A stretch of 64,000 nt of DNA from Solen grandis (Eukaryota > Mollusca > Bivalvia > Adapedonta > Solenidae), in the NCBI GenBank assembly GCA_021229015.1, contig CM037782.1:63167909-63231908 (forward strand), written 5' to 3'. The translations under genes were made by a program, and so were the position numbers. Shown here piece by piece: positions 1 to 12,600 of the stretch; position 1 is the stretch's first letter, and each line of letters opens with the position of its first letter. The notes beneath the pieces are model-generated. The model did not search any database, was not told the DNA's origin, and worked only from the letters and a program-made list of their open reading frames with translations.

Positions 1-528
1 AAACATTATAACTGACAGACAATTTCCTATCATTGTCTGGTATATATTTGTTTATTGTGGAGACGGTTTGTTTGATAAGGAACTAATTGAGAATGGTTTC
101 AGTAGAATATCACTTTTAATTCATCGAGCAAGCATGAAAATTAATATTTTCTCGAGTGGCGCATATTTCATTGAAACCACCATTTTTCTTGTAGACCCGT
201 TCCAAATCAGTGAAAATTATTAAGATGTAAAATAGTCTCATGAATATCCGTGTTATTATTTTTTTAAGTGAATGAATATTAATTTACTGAACTTTAAATG
301 GTTATATAAAACTATGTTCCTTTTTTGCCATCCAGACTATGTAGAATCTGAGCTACAATATTGCATAAGCAAACTAAGGAGACCCTGATCTTGGGTCTAT
401 GCGTCAAAATAAGTCTATATGAGGGAAAGGGTTAATAGAATGCAATAAAATAACTACAAATTTGTTTGTCAGTAAATGTCAGATACATTTGATCTCATGA
501 CTAGATACAAGTGTCACGTGACACGCAC
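1..528 (-). other. Intron 9 of the SLC6 gene (partial, runs off the left edge)
   Basis: Sequence downstream (minus strand) of SLC6 exon 9. It begins with a GTGCGT donor right after the exon and is AT-rich. I see no exon, RNA gene or classifiable repeat. The exons for TM9-TM12 should lie to the left of the window. Confidence 0.7.
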
Positions 529-641
529 CTGGCTGTCTATGCCAATGAGGATGATCATAAGGAAGAAGAGGGCGGCCCAGAACTGAGAGAGAGGCATCTG
601 TGTGACGGCCTTGGGGTATGCGATGAACACGAGCCCCGGTC
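529..641 (-). CDS. SLC6 exon 9: EL4 and TM8
   Basis: A 113-nt exon bounded by a cag acceptor and a GTGCGT donor. It enters in phase 1 and ends in phase 0 after Gln. It encodes the conserved [19 protein letters not shown] re-entrant EL4 segment (its first residues come from exon 8) and TM8 ending GIDSQ. The Asp and Ser there correspond to the Na2-site residues of the family. This is the last coding exon in the window. Confidence 0.95.
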
Positions 642-3581
642 CTGCACAAATTCATGATTACAGCTGTTCAAATAGTTACCGATTATCTTTTTTCCGTGTT
701 ATATTGTTACATTTGTATACATCGCATATCTTAAATGTAATTTGAGTTTAATGTTTGAATATAAAGATCTTTAATTTACTACAAAGGATCATTTCCAAAA
801 TGTTAGGGCCATAAATGTTGCATTAAAATCATAAAATGTGCTAAAATACATGTATTGTCATTCATTGTATTTGACTTTGAAAGCATTGGCAGGATATGTA
901 AATATTTATGTATGTTTTTATAATGATATTGTATGAATGTATTGTTGTCATATTTCTGATAAATCCAAGTATGGCGTACCTGATTCAGCCACATCAGGTA
1001 CAGTTAACTTCTGTTCCTGGGCCATGAAACCGAGTATGGAGAACACGGCCACGCCCCCGTACAGACTGGTACAGGTGTTGATGGTGGCGATCACAAAGCA
1101 ATCCCTGGCAACCAGTAAATCATCGACAGTAAAAAAAAAAACAACAAAAAAACAAAAAACAAGAGGGCCAAGATGGCTGTGTTAGACCCTATGTTGTCCA
1201 GTTTTGAATTCATCCGAGATTTGATGTAAACAAACATTCTGACCAAGTTACAATAACGTTTGTCTAAAACTGTGGTCTCTAAAGTGTTCACAAGGTTTTT
1301 CTAAGATTTGACTTGGTGACCTAGTTTTTTCACCCTAAGTGACACAATTTCAAACTCATCCAAGATATCATGTAGACGAACATCCTGACCAAATTTCATG
1401 AAGACTGGGCCAAAACTGTGGCCTCTTGAGTGTTCACAATGTTTTTCTAAGATTTGACCTGGTGACCTCGTTTTTGACCCCACATGACCCATTTTCAAAC
1501 CTATTTAAGATATCATGTAGACAAAATTCCTGACCAAATCTATTAAAGATTGGGCTAAAACTGTGGCCACTAGAGTGTTCACAAGGTTTTTCTAAGATTT
1601 GACCAGGTAACTTAGTTTTTTACCCCACATGACCCAATTTCGAACTCATCCGAGATATCATGTAGACAAACATCCTGACCAAGTTTCATGAAGATTGGGC
1701 CCAAACTGTGGCCTCTAGAGTGTTCACAAACAATTGTTGACGACGGACGACGAACGACGCACGACGGACAAAAGGCGACCACATTAGCTCACCCGAGCAC
1801 ATGTGCTCAGGTGAGCTAAAAAAAAAACATGGTGATAATGATAATTCTCCTCTATTGTTTTGCTTGATATTTTTTAAAACTACTATCTGCGTGACAAAAT
1901 TTAGGGATGATATTGAAATCAATCGAATGTACACAACTCAGTTTGATTCATTTGTTTAATACGTTTTAAATGCTGCTACATTGTATCTTCGAGGACAATT
2001 TTACAAGGCAATCTGGTACCCCCAAATATAATAAAAGTAAAAACAAGAGGGTCACGATGACCCTGAAACGCTCACCTGATTATAAATGAGCAACACATGT
2101 TGGATTTTTCATATTGACAAACTTTTTGACCCCACATGACCCACTTTCGAACCAATATATTATTGAAACAGACATTCCTACCAAGTTTCATGAAGATTTG
2201 GCCAAAAATGTGGCCTCTAGAGTGTTAACAAGGTTTTTATAAGATTTGACCTCGTGACCTACTTTTTGACCCCACATGACCCAATTTCGAACTTGTTCAA
2301 GATTTTATGGAGACAAACATTCTGACTAAGTTTTATGAAGATTGGCCAAACAATATGGCATCTAGAGTGTTAACAAGCTAAATTGTTGATGACGCACGAC
2401 GGACGAAGGGCGATCACAATAGCTCACCTTAAGCACGTTGTGCTCAGGTGAGCTAATAAAAGCAATATCTCTTTCACTGACTAAAAAGGTGGTCATTTAT
2501 GTATGGATTCTGGATATATAGAACCTGTAGAAGTTGTTGTTGAACTTGTTATAGCTCCCCAATGTCACGATGGCCCCGAGAGCGATGGCGTAAGAGAAAA
2601 AGATCTGTGTTCCTCCGTCTACCCATACCTGAAGGAGAGGGAGAAGAAAAGTGTGTATGTTTGTGTGTGGGTGGGGAGACTAACGGTCAAGTTACAAAAT
2701 ATAATGTTTGTTTTGAGTTGAATTATATTGTCAAATTAAAAAACTAGCAAGTGAAAACTACCACAAAGGCATCCCTTATTTGTTACCAGGTTACATATAC
2801 GTAAGAGGGTATAGTGTGCCCAGTTCCAAACACATGTGTTCTCTACGGGTACCATGTTTAATTACCACCATACACTGCCCGAGCCATAGAGAGTGATTTA
2901 TATAAGTCGTAAGAACGGGTTTCGAAATCGATGTATAAACTTACCAGATGTTCATATGGGTCTTTATGACTTCTGTCATGGCAGGCATTGATTTGATCAT
3001 GCTGTATCCATTTTGATAATAAAAGACATGCTTAGTTGTCAGCCTGATGTAGAAAGCATCAGGAAAACATTTCTTTCTTTCACGGTAAACATAGTTAGGC
3101 AGTTGAAAATTCTACTTACACGTGGGTTTGGAAGTTTAGGATTGATAAGGAAAGTTCAAACCTAAACCTTCCAATTGGAATGATTCTGTGGGTGAAAGGT
3201 CAAATTACCTTTGTGCCTGAAAGCATATGAATGATACGGTAGATGAAAGCTCTACTTACCTGTGGGTCTGAGAGTTTGGTGAAATCCGGCTTGAAGAGGA
3301 ACTTGAGCCCTTCTGCTGCTCCATCAAGGGTCAATCCACGGACAACCAGGCACGTGAGAATGACGTAAGGAAATAATGCCGTGAAATATACCACCTGGTA
3401 TGAAAAAATAGAATGAGTTTGATTTAAGACCGTGAAATATCAGTATTTCCTTTTCATAGGTTACGTTTGTTCATAAATTATGCTCGATAATCATAGCGCC
3501 ATAATGAAACAGTAAGGTTATTTATGGGGAATTTAAAAATCACAACAGAAAGGAAAAGGAAACCATAAAAAAATTCAATTA

Positions 3582-3621
<40 letters not shown>

Positions 3622-6600
3622 CTTCCGTCTTGGTCAAAGAAAACATTTCTTTTTGGTTTAGCCACTTGTAAAAATATGTTATTTGAAATTAAATGCAATT
3701 TTATGTCATCATAAAGAAGTCATCTATAAATTCTATAATTTTCACGACGGGCAACTCCCTATATACGTCTTCACATTTCGACTTAATCCGATTAGAGGTG
3801 AAACTACTGCAATTTGATTAATAAAGATGTATGAGGAATCCAATGGGTCACAAGAATAAATACGACTGTGGAATGAGGCCAACAAAAGCCTTCATATATA
3901 CGTTTATTTGAATTGTGATCTTTTACGTAGTTCGTTTAATTGAACAATAATTAATGTAGTTTCAGCAGAAATACTACTTTCTAATGTTTTCAAGACTTAT
4001 CGTTAAGTTCTTCTTAAATTAGTAGGTAAAAACGCATCATGTTTACAAATATTTCACTGTTTGGAGTTTACAAATATTTCTATCTACACGCAATGGTCTC
4101 CCCTTCATTCTCCGGTATATTCCTAAGTGAGCGCGCAACGGAGATCACTGTCTGGAGTTTATAAATATTTCTATCTCCACGCAGTGGTCTCCCCTTCATT
4201 CTCCGGCATATTCCTAAGTGAGCGCGCAACGGAGATCACTGTCTGGAGTTTAAATATTTCTATCTCCACGCAGTGGTCTCCCCTTCATTCTCCGGCATAT
4301 TCCTAAGTGAGCGCGCAACGGAGGTCACTGTCTGGAGTTTATAAATATTTCTATCTCCACGCAGTGGTCTCCCCTTCATTCTCCGGCATATTCCTAAGTG
4401 AGCGCGCAAAGGAGCGCAAAGGAGATCACTGTCTGGAGTTTGCAAATATTTAAGTGCATGACTAAGTTGTATTAGATTATTTCCTTGTAAACTAACAATA
4501 TTTGTTATACAATGAAATATTTCAGTATTTTTAAGAGAAACAGGAATGATAAAATATGCCCCTAAGTACTTATTTATTTAGGTTAGAGGGACATACTTTT
4601 AAAAAACAACAACTGCAATTTGGAATAAAAATATATATCAACATCATTTTCTTGGCAAAGGCATATAAGTGGCAATCTAAGATGATAATAACAAAAATCA
4701 CATTTGCATGAATAAATTACTTATATTCACTTTTCGAGTAATTTTTTGTAAGGTCCATGTACATTCTTCAGATATCTGTATTTAAACAATAAATAAAAAA
4801 TCCTTAGCACTAAGTGTAGTCGATGGATTCGAGCAAAGTAATATCATATTCTGATATTTATGATTATTTTGATATGGTTGTATGTATGCTTCTCGCACGT
4901 GCTTCATTAAAATAAGTCAAAGATAAATGTACCTTTTAAACGGGAACAGAAAATTAATATTGTATGCGTACACACGGTGAAAATAGCAAACTGTAGATTT
5001 ACATTTAGCAACATTTCAAGGCCAGTTTAGCAGGTTCTGCATGTACACACTTTTCAGACCATCAGATTAGTTTCTTGAGATGTCAAGTTGACACAAGGAG
5101 TATACTTTGCGCGAATTATGAACAGAACCTAAAATTCAGTTACAGTTATATGAGCCCCTCACCGCTGTGGGTTCGAATCCCGGTATGGACTTCGGATTTT
5201 TCATGTGAGGAAGCCTTCCAGCTGGCTTGCGGTAGGTCGGTGGTTATACCCGGGTACCTCTGTGTACTCGGGGTCTTCCTCCACATGTAATTAGCTGGAC
5301 GTCGCTATATGGAACAGAATTCGGGCAAAAAATACATTTTGCCTTTTGACATGTTTATTGCTTCATTTGTCTAAGTGACTAGCATCATTTTGACTAGTAC
5401 AATACGGTGTAATCGTCGTCTGCGTTATTTGTTGTTGTTTTTTTACATTAAACATTCATTACTCATTCACATCATAATTAACTACTGAAAATACATCTGC
5501 TTTTATTTCCATTTCATCACCGTATAGCACTGTGTATAGCTGGACAGTCCAGTTTCGTATTAAAATGGAATTTATTTCGTCGGTTTAACGAATCGATGAA
5601 TGACACGTGTAGCTAAGCAAAATAACACATGTACGCAAGCAGAATGACAAATGTCAAAATGTGCACCTAGCATCATGACGTTGGAGGGCGCTCTGCCGGT
5701 TTGACTTGGAGCGAGTTCAGTTTAGCTACTAGAGTTAACTAGAGTTACCAGAGTTGCAAATAAAACGTGCGGGGTTTTACCATACGAACTCTGTAGGCAG
5801 AGAGGTAGGTGGGTAGACTAGAAAGCAATATGGCGGACGGAAAGCATCTAGGCAAATTTATAGAAATTTATAAATATCTATGATATCCTGTCTTTAAATA
5901 TGTATGTTAGCTGGCAGCTACTTTATTAAAGCCCAAGCTCGAAAAAAGTCATAAATAAAAGATCTATTGTTTTAATCATATGTCTATTTACATATAAAGT
6001 CACAAGGGGTAAGCCTCATACGTTCAGTTGATTGCTAACTAGAGTATATTTATTACGTCATCAATACGAGTTTACTCGAGTAGTGTGTGTTTGTTGGGTT
6101 TAACGTCCCACCGACAGTATTTTAAAGTCATTTGGAGACGATGTTTACTTGAAATAGATATAGTGCTGCCACATTGCAGTATCACGCCGTGGACATGTGG
6201 CATTATACCACACCCAGTCACATTATCCTGACACCGGGCCAGTCAGTCCTGCATCTACCCTTAAATGGTGAGCGCCAAGCAAGGGAGCTTTAACAGTACC
6301 TTTTTTTTTTTTTTTTTTTTTTTTTTTTGCGACTTTGGTATGTTGCGACCAGGGATCGAACCCACGACCTTCCGCACCCGAGGCGGACGCTCTATAACTC
6401 GAGTAGAACTGTAGTTGGTCACCAGAAATCGCTGTCGGTAGTTCGGAGTAGTATATACAGAAATTTCGTCCTCCACAGAAAAGGTGGCGTGCCTATAATA
6501 AGTCACTTTATACTACTGTTCGGGAAGAATCGGCAAAATGAAGTACGAAACTGTGGCTGTTTCCAAATTCGAAAAAGTTATTTCTTTTAAACAAATTGTT

Positions 6601-9600
6601 TGAAATTGAAAGTAGATCCACTGCTTAAAGACATAATTGCATTTTACATAATACTTTCCAGTGCTTTTCTAATTGCAGGCCAAACATTTCAGATATAAAT
6701 TATATGAGCTCAGGTTTACAAAGATGGATATTTAAAGATAATGAACGTCACGCAAAATTTTATATACGAGCACATCTCGTCGATCTACATACTGTTCGTA
6801 GTTTCGTAATTAAGTCCCAGAGTCACCGGGCCGTGGCCGAGCGGTTACAGTCGTGGACTACAAATCTCTCAGCCTCCCACCGCTGTGGGTTCGAATCCCG
6901 GTAGGGACTTCGGATTTTTCATGTGAGGAAGCCTTCCAGCTGGCTTGCGGTAGGTCGGTGGTTCTACCCGGGTACCTCTGTGTACTCGGGGTCTTCCTCC
7001 ACCTGTAATTAGCTGGACATCGCAATATGATTGAAATACTATCGAAGCGACGGTAAACCCCAATACAACTACAACAACAACGGAATTGTGTCTGCTTTAA
7101 TCTAAATCAGGCAAACGCCTTTAGTATTGCTTAACATACATTTTATTTTCATTTTTTTTAAATAAATTATTAACAAGTTTTTAATACATATAACAAAAAC
7201 GTCCCCAAGCTTGTTTAGAACTCGCAACCTAGCTTTGCAGCCAGTGCCATAAAGTTCGTATTAATGTCACTATAAATCATGTAGAAAAAATTTTTCACGA
7301 TCTATATATTGAATAAGCGGGTTGTGAGTTCAAGCCCGGCGGCTACCTACCATGGTTTTGTATGCGAGATTTTTACGGAGGATATGAGTCTAGTACTGGT
7401 CCTTCCTAAGAGCAATAATAGGCTAACTGCCCGCCTACTGCAACAACCTCCAAGCGTTGTCATTCGCCCCCATTACAATAACAAGAGGGTCGTGGGACAG
7501 GAATCTTGTCAAAACTGAAAAAAAAATCTACCAAATTTCCCTCAGACCCCACTCAGAATGCATCTCCGTCCTCCTAGAAAAAATATTTCCCAAGGGCCTA
7601 TGCACTCCCCCCCCCCCCTACACACTCACACACCTAAAAACCAAGGGGCTATGCCCCCCACCCCCTCCTAAAAATTACCCTAAGTGAAAATAAAACTATT
7701 TAAAAAGTCAAACTGTTATACATTTATTATATTTCAACTCCTGTTATGATCATATTACTTTCCCAGAGTTCCGAGTATTCAGTTTCCTCCCCTGAGTAAA
7801 AACGAAACGCAGGATCTTGATTCTACGAATTAACTTCTCTTTGATTATTCTGCCCCAAATGAGGCAGTTTAGACAGTTTAACGTAAAACAAATGTCACAT
7901 TGATAGTTGCTCAACAAAACATTAAAATATAACAGCATCAAATGTTGACACATGAAAGCCAAATCATTAACTAATGCAAGATACACAAGAGCATTAGTCA
8001 GTAGACAGCATTGATAAACGCACTTAACATAATACAGCATATCACTTGTCAGTATGGCAAAGGCAGAATGTCACGTGTAAACATGGACTTGTAAGACGGT
8101 GAGATGCAATTTTTGCCCTAATTCTGTTCCATATCGCTATATGATGAAATACTATCGCAGCGACGGTAAACAACAACAACAACAGTTATAAGATAAACAT
8201 CACCTTAACACATATTGGAAAAAGTAAAGTGTCGTGTGCATTACATACACTAATACATGGAACAACTGGCAAAAAGTAAAGTGTCGTGTGCATTACATAC
8301 GCTAATACATGGAACAACTGGCAAAAAGATTGAATTTATGAAATAAACAATGAATTGCACAATGATAGGCCAACTTAGAGGGGCATTATTAACAGCAGCA
8401 GTATGTAGTCTTTAAATTTCTTATAATAAAAGATAAATATAAATTTCTTATAATAAAAGATAAATATAAATTTCTTATAATAATTTCTATGATATTTAGT
8501 ATAAACATGCATGTCCGGGTCTTGGAACTACACGATGGTAAAATTCAAGAACATGTTTCCAAATCGGCGTAAAATAAATAAGTTTAGAGATTATATGATG
8601 AGCATTGGTCAGTATTGTAATTTGGAATTCTGTGACGGTATATAGAAACATATTTAACGCCCTAATTCGCTGACTTATGTAATATATTCTGAAAGTTTCG
8701 CTCGTCAACAATACTGAACAAAAGGTGAGAAGAGTCTCGCTTTTAATCTTTGTTCAAGCTTCCAGTAAGTGCTTATGAACTTAGCATGTCACATGACTTG
8801 TATATACATCAAGGTCAATGATCTGAGACGCCATGTTATTTGCACATGTGAAACATTCCTGAAAGTCCATTAGTTTACCATCAAAGATCACATTCATTTG
8901 ACATTTCCGATCTTTTCTCATCATATGAAAGCTAATAAGTGAAACATTTTAGAAAAATGCTGAATGTTAACCTCATTTATATCGGGGAGGAGATGTATTA
9001 TTTTAATTCGGTGTTCTGATTTGTCCAGCCGTTATATTACCTAGAGATATATAGAACGTCATCGCGGTGATAAAGCAGTGTTGTATATACATGTACACCA
9101 AATATGGACAGTATCACAGTGTGCACGAGTTTTCGGTCATCTAAATGTAGGCCCTATTTTGCTTTCAGATATACAGTACTGAAAATGTTTAACTAAAATA
9201 TCAATACTTCCGAAATAAAAGAAAATATACATATATCATATTTGTCATACTTAAGGTTTTTGTTCAATAAAATGTCATGCAGATGGGGTAATTAATGTGT
9301 AGATCTGACCTTGCCGCTCCATTTGACGCCCCGCCATACACAGAAGTAGATCAGAGTCCAGGCGCAGACCAGAGAGAGGGCTAGCTCCCATACAATTGAC
9401 CCTGGTTCGTCCACGCCATCAGAAATGCGCAGGACCTTACGTCTGAATTTGTGAATAGAATATTGTTTCAATAACAAGAGATGGTTATATACATAGAATA
9501 CAGTAAGAATGCGATTACATGTTTTCGAAAACTGACGTTGAAGTTAAATACTCGCATTATCGTAAAGCTCGAAAAACCGGGAATGATTTCCACTCTGTTT

Positions 9601-12600
9601 CTTTCTGTGTCTCTGCAGCGGAACCTGGAATTAACCTTAAAAGAGTCACAGCTCTTTGGAAAACTGAATTTGTACTGTTATAGATTTCCATAGAACAAAA
9701 AGGAAACATGAAATCCAAAAGCAGGCGAATTTCATTTCATCATATTTGTTTCTAAAATTAAGAGACCCAAATATTTCAGTTCTCACGAAATAGTTTAGTT
9801 TTAAATTTTATATGGATATATGTTAATTTTGTCATATACTTAAATATTTCGTATTAAACATTTGGATGAATTTAAGAGAGAAATAAAAATGGTGGAATTC
9901 GCCACTGAGTATTTAAGTATTACTTAGCGCAAAGTTTAGTTGGTAGAATTCGGGCTTTATTGGTAATTACATTGATATCATCCACTGGCACTAGAACCAC
10001 AGAAGTGGAGTTTTATTGAATCTATGCAAGATATTTTTTCTCCTATACTGTATATTGAAACATGATAAGGAACGGAATCTGACATCACTAGATTTCGAAG
10101 CTCATAACTTTGTACAAATGTATGCTACATTTATATTCTATGCACGGTTCGATCAGTTTGATATCCAGTTAACACATTGTATAACGAATCATTGTCAAAA
10201 GTCAACTTTCACAAAGTAATAACGCGAAATATCAACAGTTTGTTTATCGTTTTAAGTCTGCTCCAATATCAACTTCCGTATTTTACAGGCAATTTTGAAT
10301 CAAGCGATCTGATTTAACGTGAAATGGACATCGACGCGAATTTTTGTCAAAGAAAAAAAAAACGTAGTGTTTACATCACTTCTGTAAACAGTTCTAAATG
10401 AATACCTGCAAAACACGATGTTCCCATTGGTATGTTGAAATAGTGAACATTTTAGACTGAACTATTTTAAGCATCCATTAGTCACTTAGACAATCAGTGA
10501 AAGAAAAAATGATTTGGTTGTTTTTGATAGTTTCATGGTCGGTTGACTGATTTACTTACAATTTTACACAACAACGTTGATTTTCATTTGGAATTTTAAA
10601 TGCATAAAGGCATTGGACAGATAGCGGGAAATTGCATGTGATCGCTGAAAAAAACAACAACCAAAAAAACGGAAGTTGATAGTTGAGCTTTTCGTTATAC
10701 CATATGATAATTGAATATAAGACTGATCGACCTATGCATAAAAAAATGGTAGCATATATCTATACAAAGTTACGACCTGCGTAATCAAGTGATGTCAGAT
10801 TGCATTCCTTGTCATATTCAATATACAGTACAGAGGGACAGAAAAGGTTACCAAAAAAAAAAATAATTAAGATTCCAATGAAAATGCCAATTCTGCGGTT
10901 CTAGTGCCAGTGATATCATCCTACATATACTGAAAAGATAAAAATGCCGACTAGGAGGATTGCATTAGACATGTTCATTAAATTACTGTACACTGAGCAC
11001 GTACGTAGCTGTAGAGAAGCGATTCTCAGTACAAGTGGAGCTTAATTGGAAAACTTGAATGTGTACAGTACATGTGTATGTAACTCTCTCTTTATTTCAG
11101 TCTGTGCCTTTCCCTAAGGCTTAAAGTCGAAAGCAATCTCGCCCCGATATTTCAGCTTTGCTCAACCCATGCCACAACATGCCACAAGATCCCTCACATT
11201 CTCCACTACGCCGTCGCAGTTGCACAGTGAACTAATAAACTTGAGTACTTACTCTTTATTACGGTCGACGGGATTCAAATTAAATAAACAACTTAATAGT
11301 CTATATAACTGAAATTAGCCTTTTTTCCGAAGTTTAGAAGAAGAGGTGCTTAACATGTTACTATATACATGGCTGCTGATGTTTATATTGCATTTTTGTT
11401 GCTCTACGTTTCGTTTTCCTTTCAGAATAGAGGTTTATATATAAACTGGCTTCCGGTGGTCACTTGATACGATTGTTTCAATATCGATTTAAAGATTAAT
11501 CGAGGGATCGATCACAAGGATAGCGCTATGGCCATTTATACGCCTGGATTTATGTTTTTAACTCCATAAAATGGATTAATATGAAAAACTGCCTTCTACA
11601 TACACTGAAATATAGTACACAGTTTTGTCTGTACAATCAGTGTAATGCATATTCAGGAAATCCTAGAACAATATGTCTGCTTGTTTTTGGGAGAATATAA
11701 ATGCACTAGCCTGAATTATTATGTCAGCACATTATATATAGTAGTCCTCTAGTTAAAAGAATTAATGTGTAGAGCTACATACTGCCAGAATTCTACTGTG
11801 GCGTCCACTGGCTTTGAAGCATTCTGGATTACGTCAGTAATGTTTTGCCTCGAGTCACTAACGAAACATCTAAACGAAAAGAAAAAATGTGTCTGTAAAA
11901 ACAAACGAAAAAGAAAGTACATGCAAGTTAAACTGAGTGATAATATATTATTTTACCATCATAACGCAAGATAGAATTTTATATTTTTTAAAAGGTTTAA
12001 CAACTATAAAATAGAAAAATGAGGAAATGTTTTAGCAAAAGCTAGAAAACTTTAACTTAAACAAATTCATTAAAAACATATGTGGTTTTTACTTAGCTGG
12101 AAACATACTGAAACTCGTAGCAAAGCTAAAAAAAAAGGAAAAGAAAATACAACTAGAAGTAATTTGAAATTCATCTTATGGCAAATACGCCTGTGTGAAC
12201 ATACTTCATGAATTAAATATATAAGTTTGTCCCTACCTTGTTCATTCTTTTTCATAAAGTTCAGTTAAAAAAATGCTTTGGGGACAATAATTTAGTTGTT
12301 AAAGATAACAGAAATCTTGTATAATATTTGAAAAAACATAGAATAAGAAAATGAAAATATACATGGTATATTCACTTAACAGATTACTCCCTTCCTATTT
12401 TTTTCACTTTTTAGTTTAAAGATTACACCCTTCCCTTCTTTTTACTAAATAGATTACTCCTTTATTCACTTTACGGATTACTCCCTCCCCTTTTTCAATT
12501 TATAGGTTACTTCCTTCCCTTTTTTTCATTTTAGAGATTACTCCCCCCCCCCTTTTTTTTTACTTTTTTTTGATTTACAGATTACTCCCTTCCCTTTTTC

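Larger units (their letters stand above)
1105..2524 (-). other. SLC6 intron 7, largely filled by two modular repeats
   Basis: A 1420-bp intron. About 1.1 kb of it consists of the two modular repeat copies at 1158-1817 and 2042-2455. The remaining sequence is AT-rich and unremarkable. Confidence 0.8.
3395..9309 (-). other. SLC6 intron 5 (5.9 kb)
   Basis: The longest intron of the SLC6 gene in view. It carries a GT microsatellite, a 91-bp tandem repeat, four SINE pieces, a possible LTR remnant, a poly-T tract and short direct repeats, each listed separately. I found no further exon in it, and exons 5 and 6 join in phase without one. Confidence 0.8.

Noticed and set aside
6828..6910. Candidate tRNA gene (A-box and B-box present)
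   Set aside because: The acceptor stem does not pair and the same sequence continues into a SINE body found in at least six other places.
11125..11235. Minus-strand peptide with spacing like the Cys-rich C-terminus of a retrotransposon polymerase ([10 protein letters not shown]...VACCG)
   Set aside because: Only about 20 residues with a stop straight after and no reverse transcriptase motifs nearby. Too short to call.
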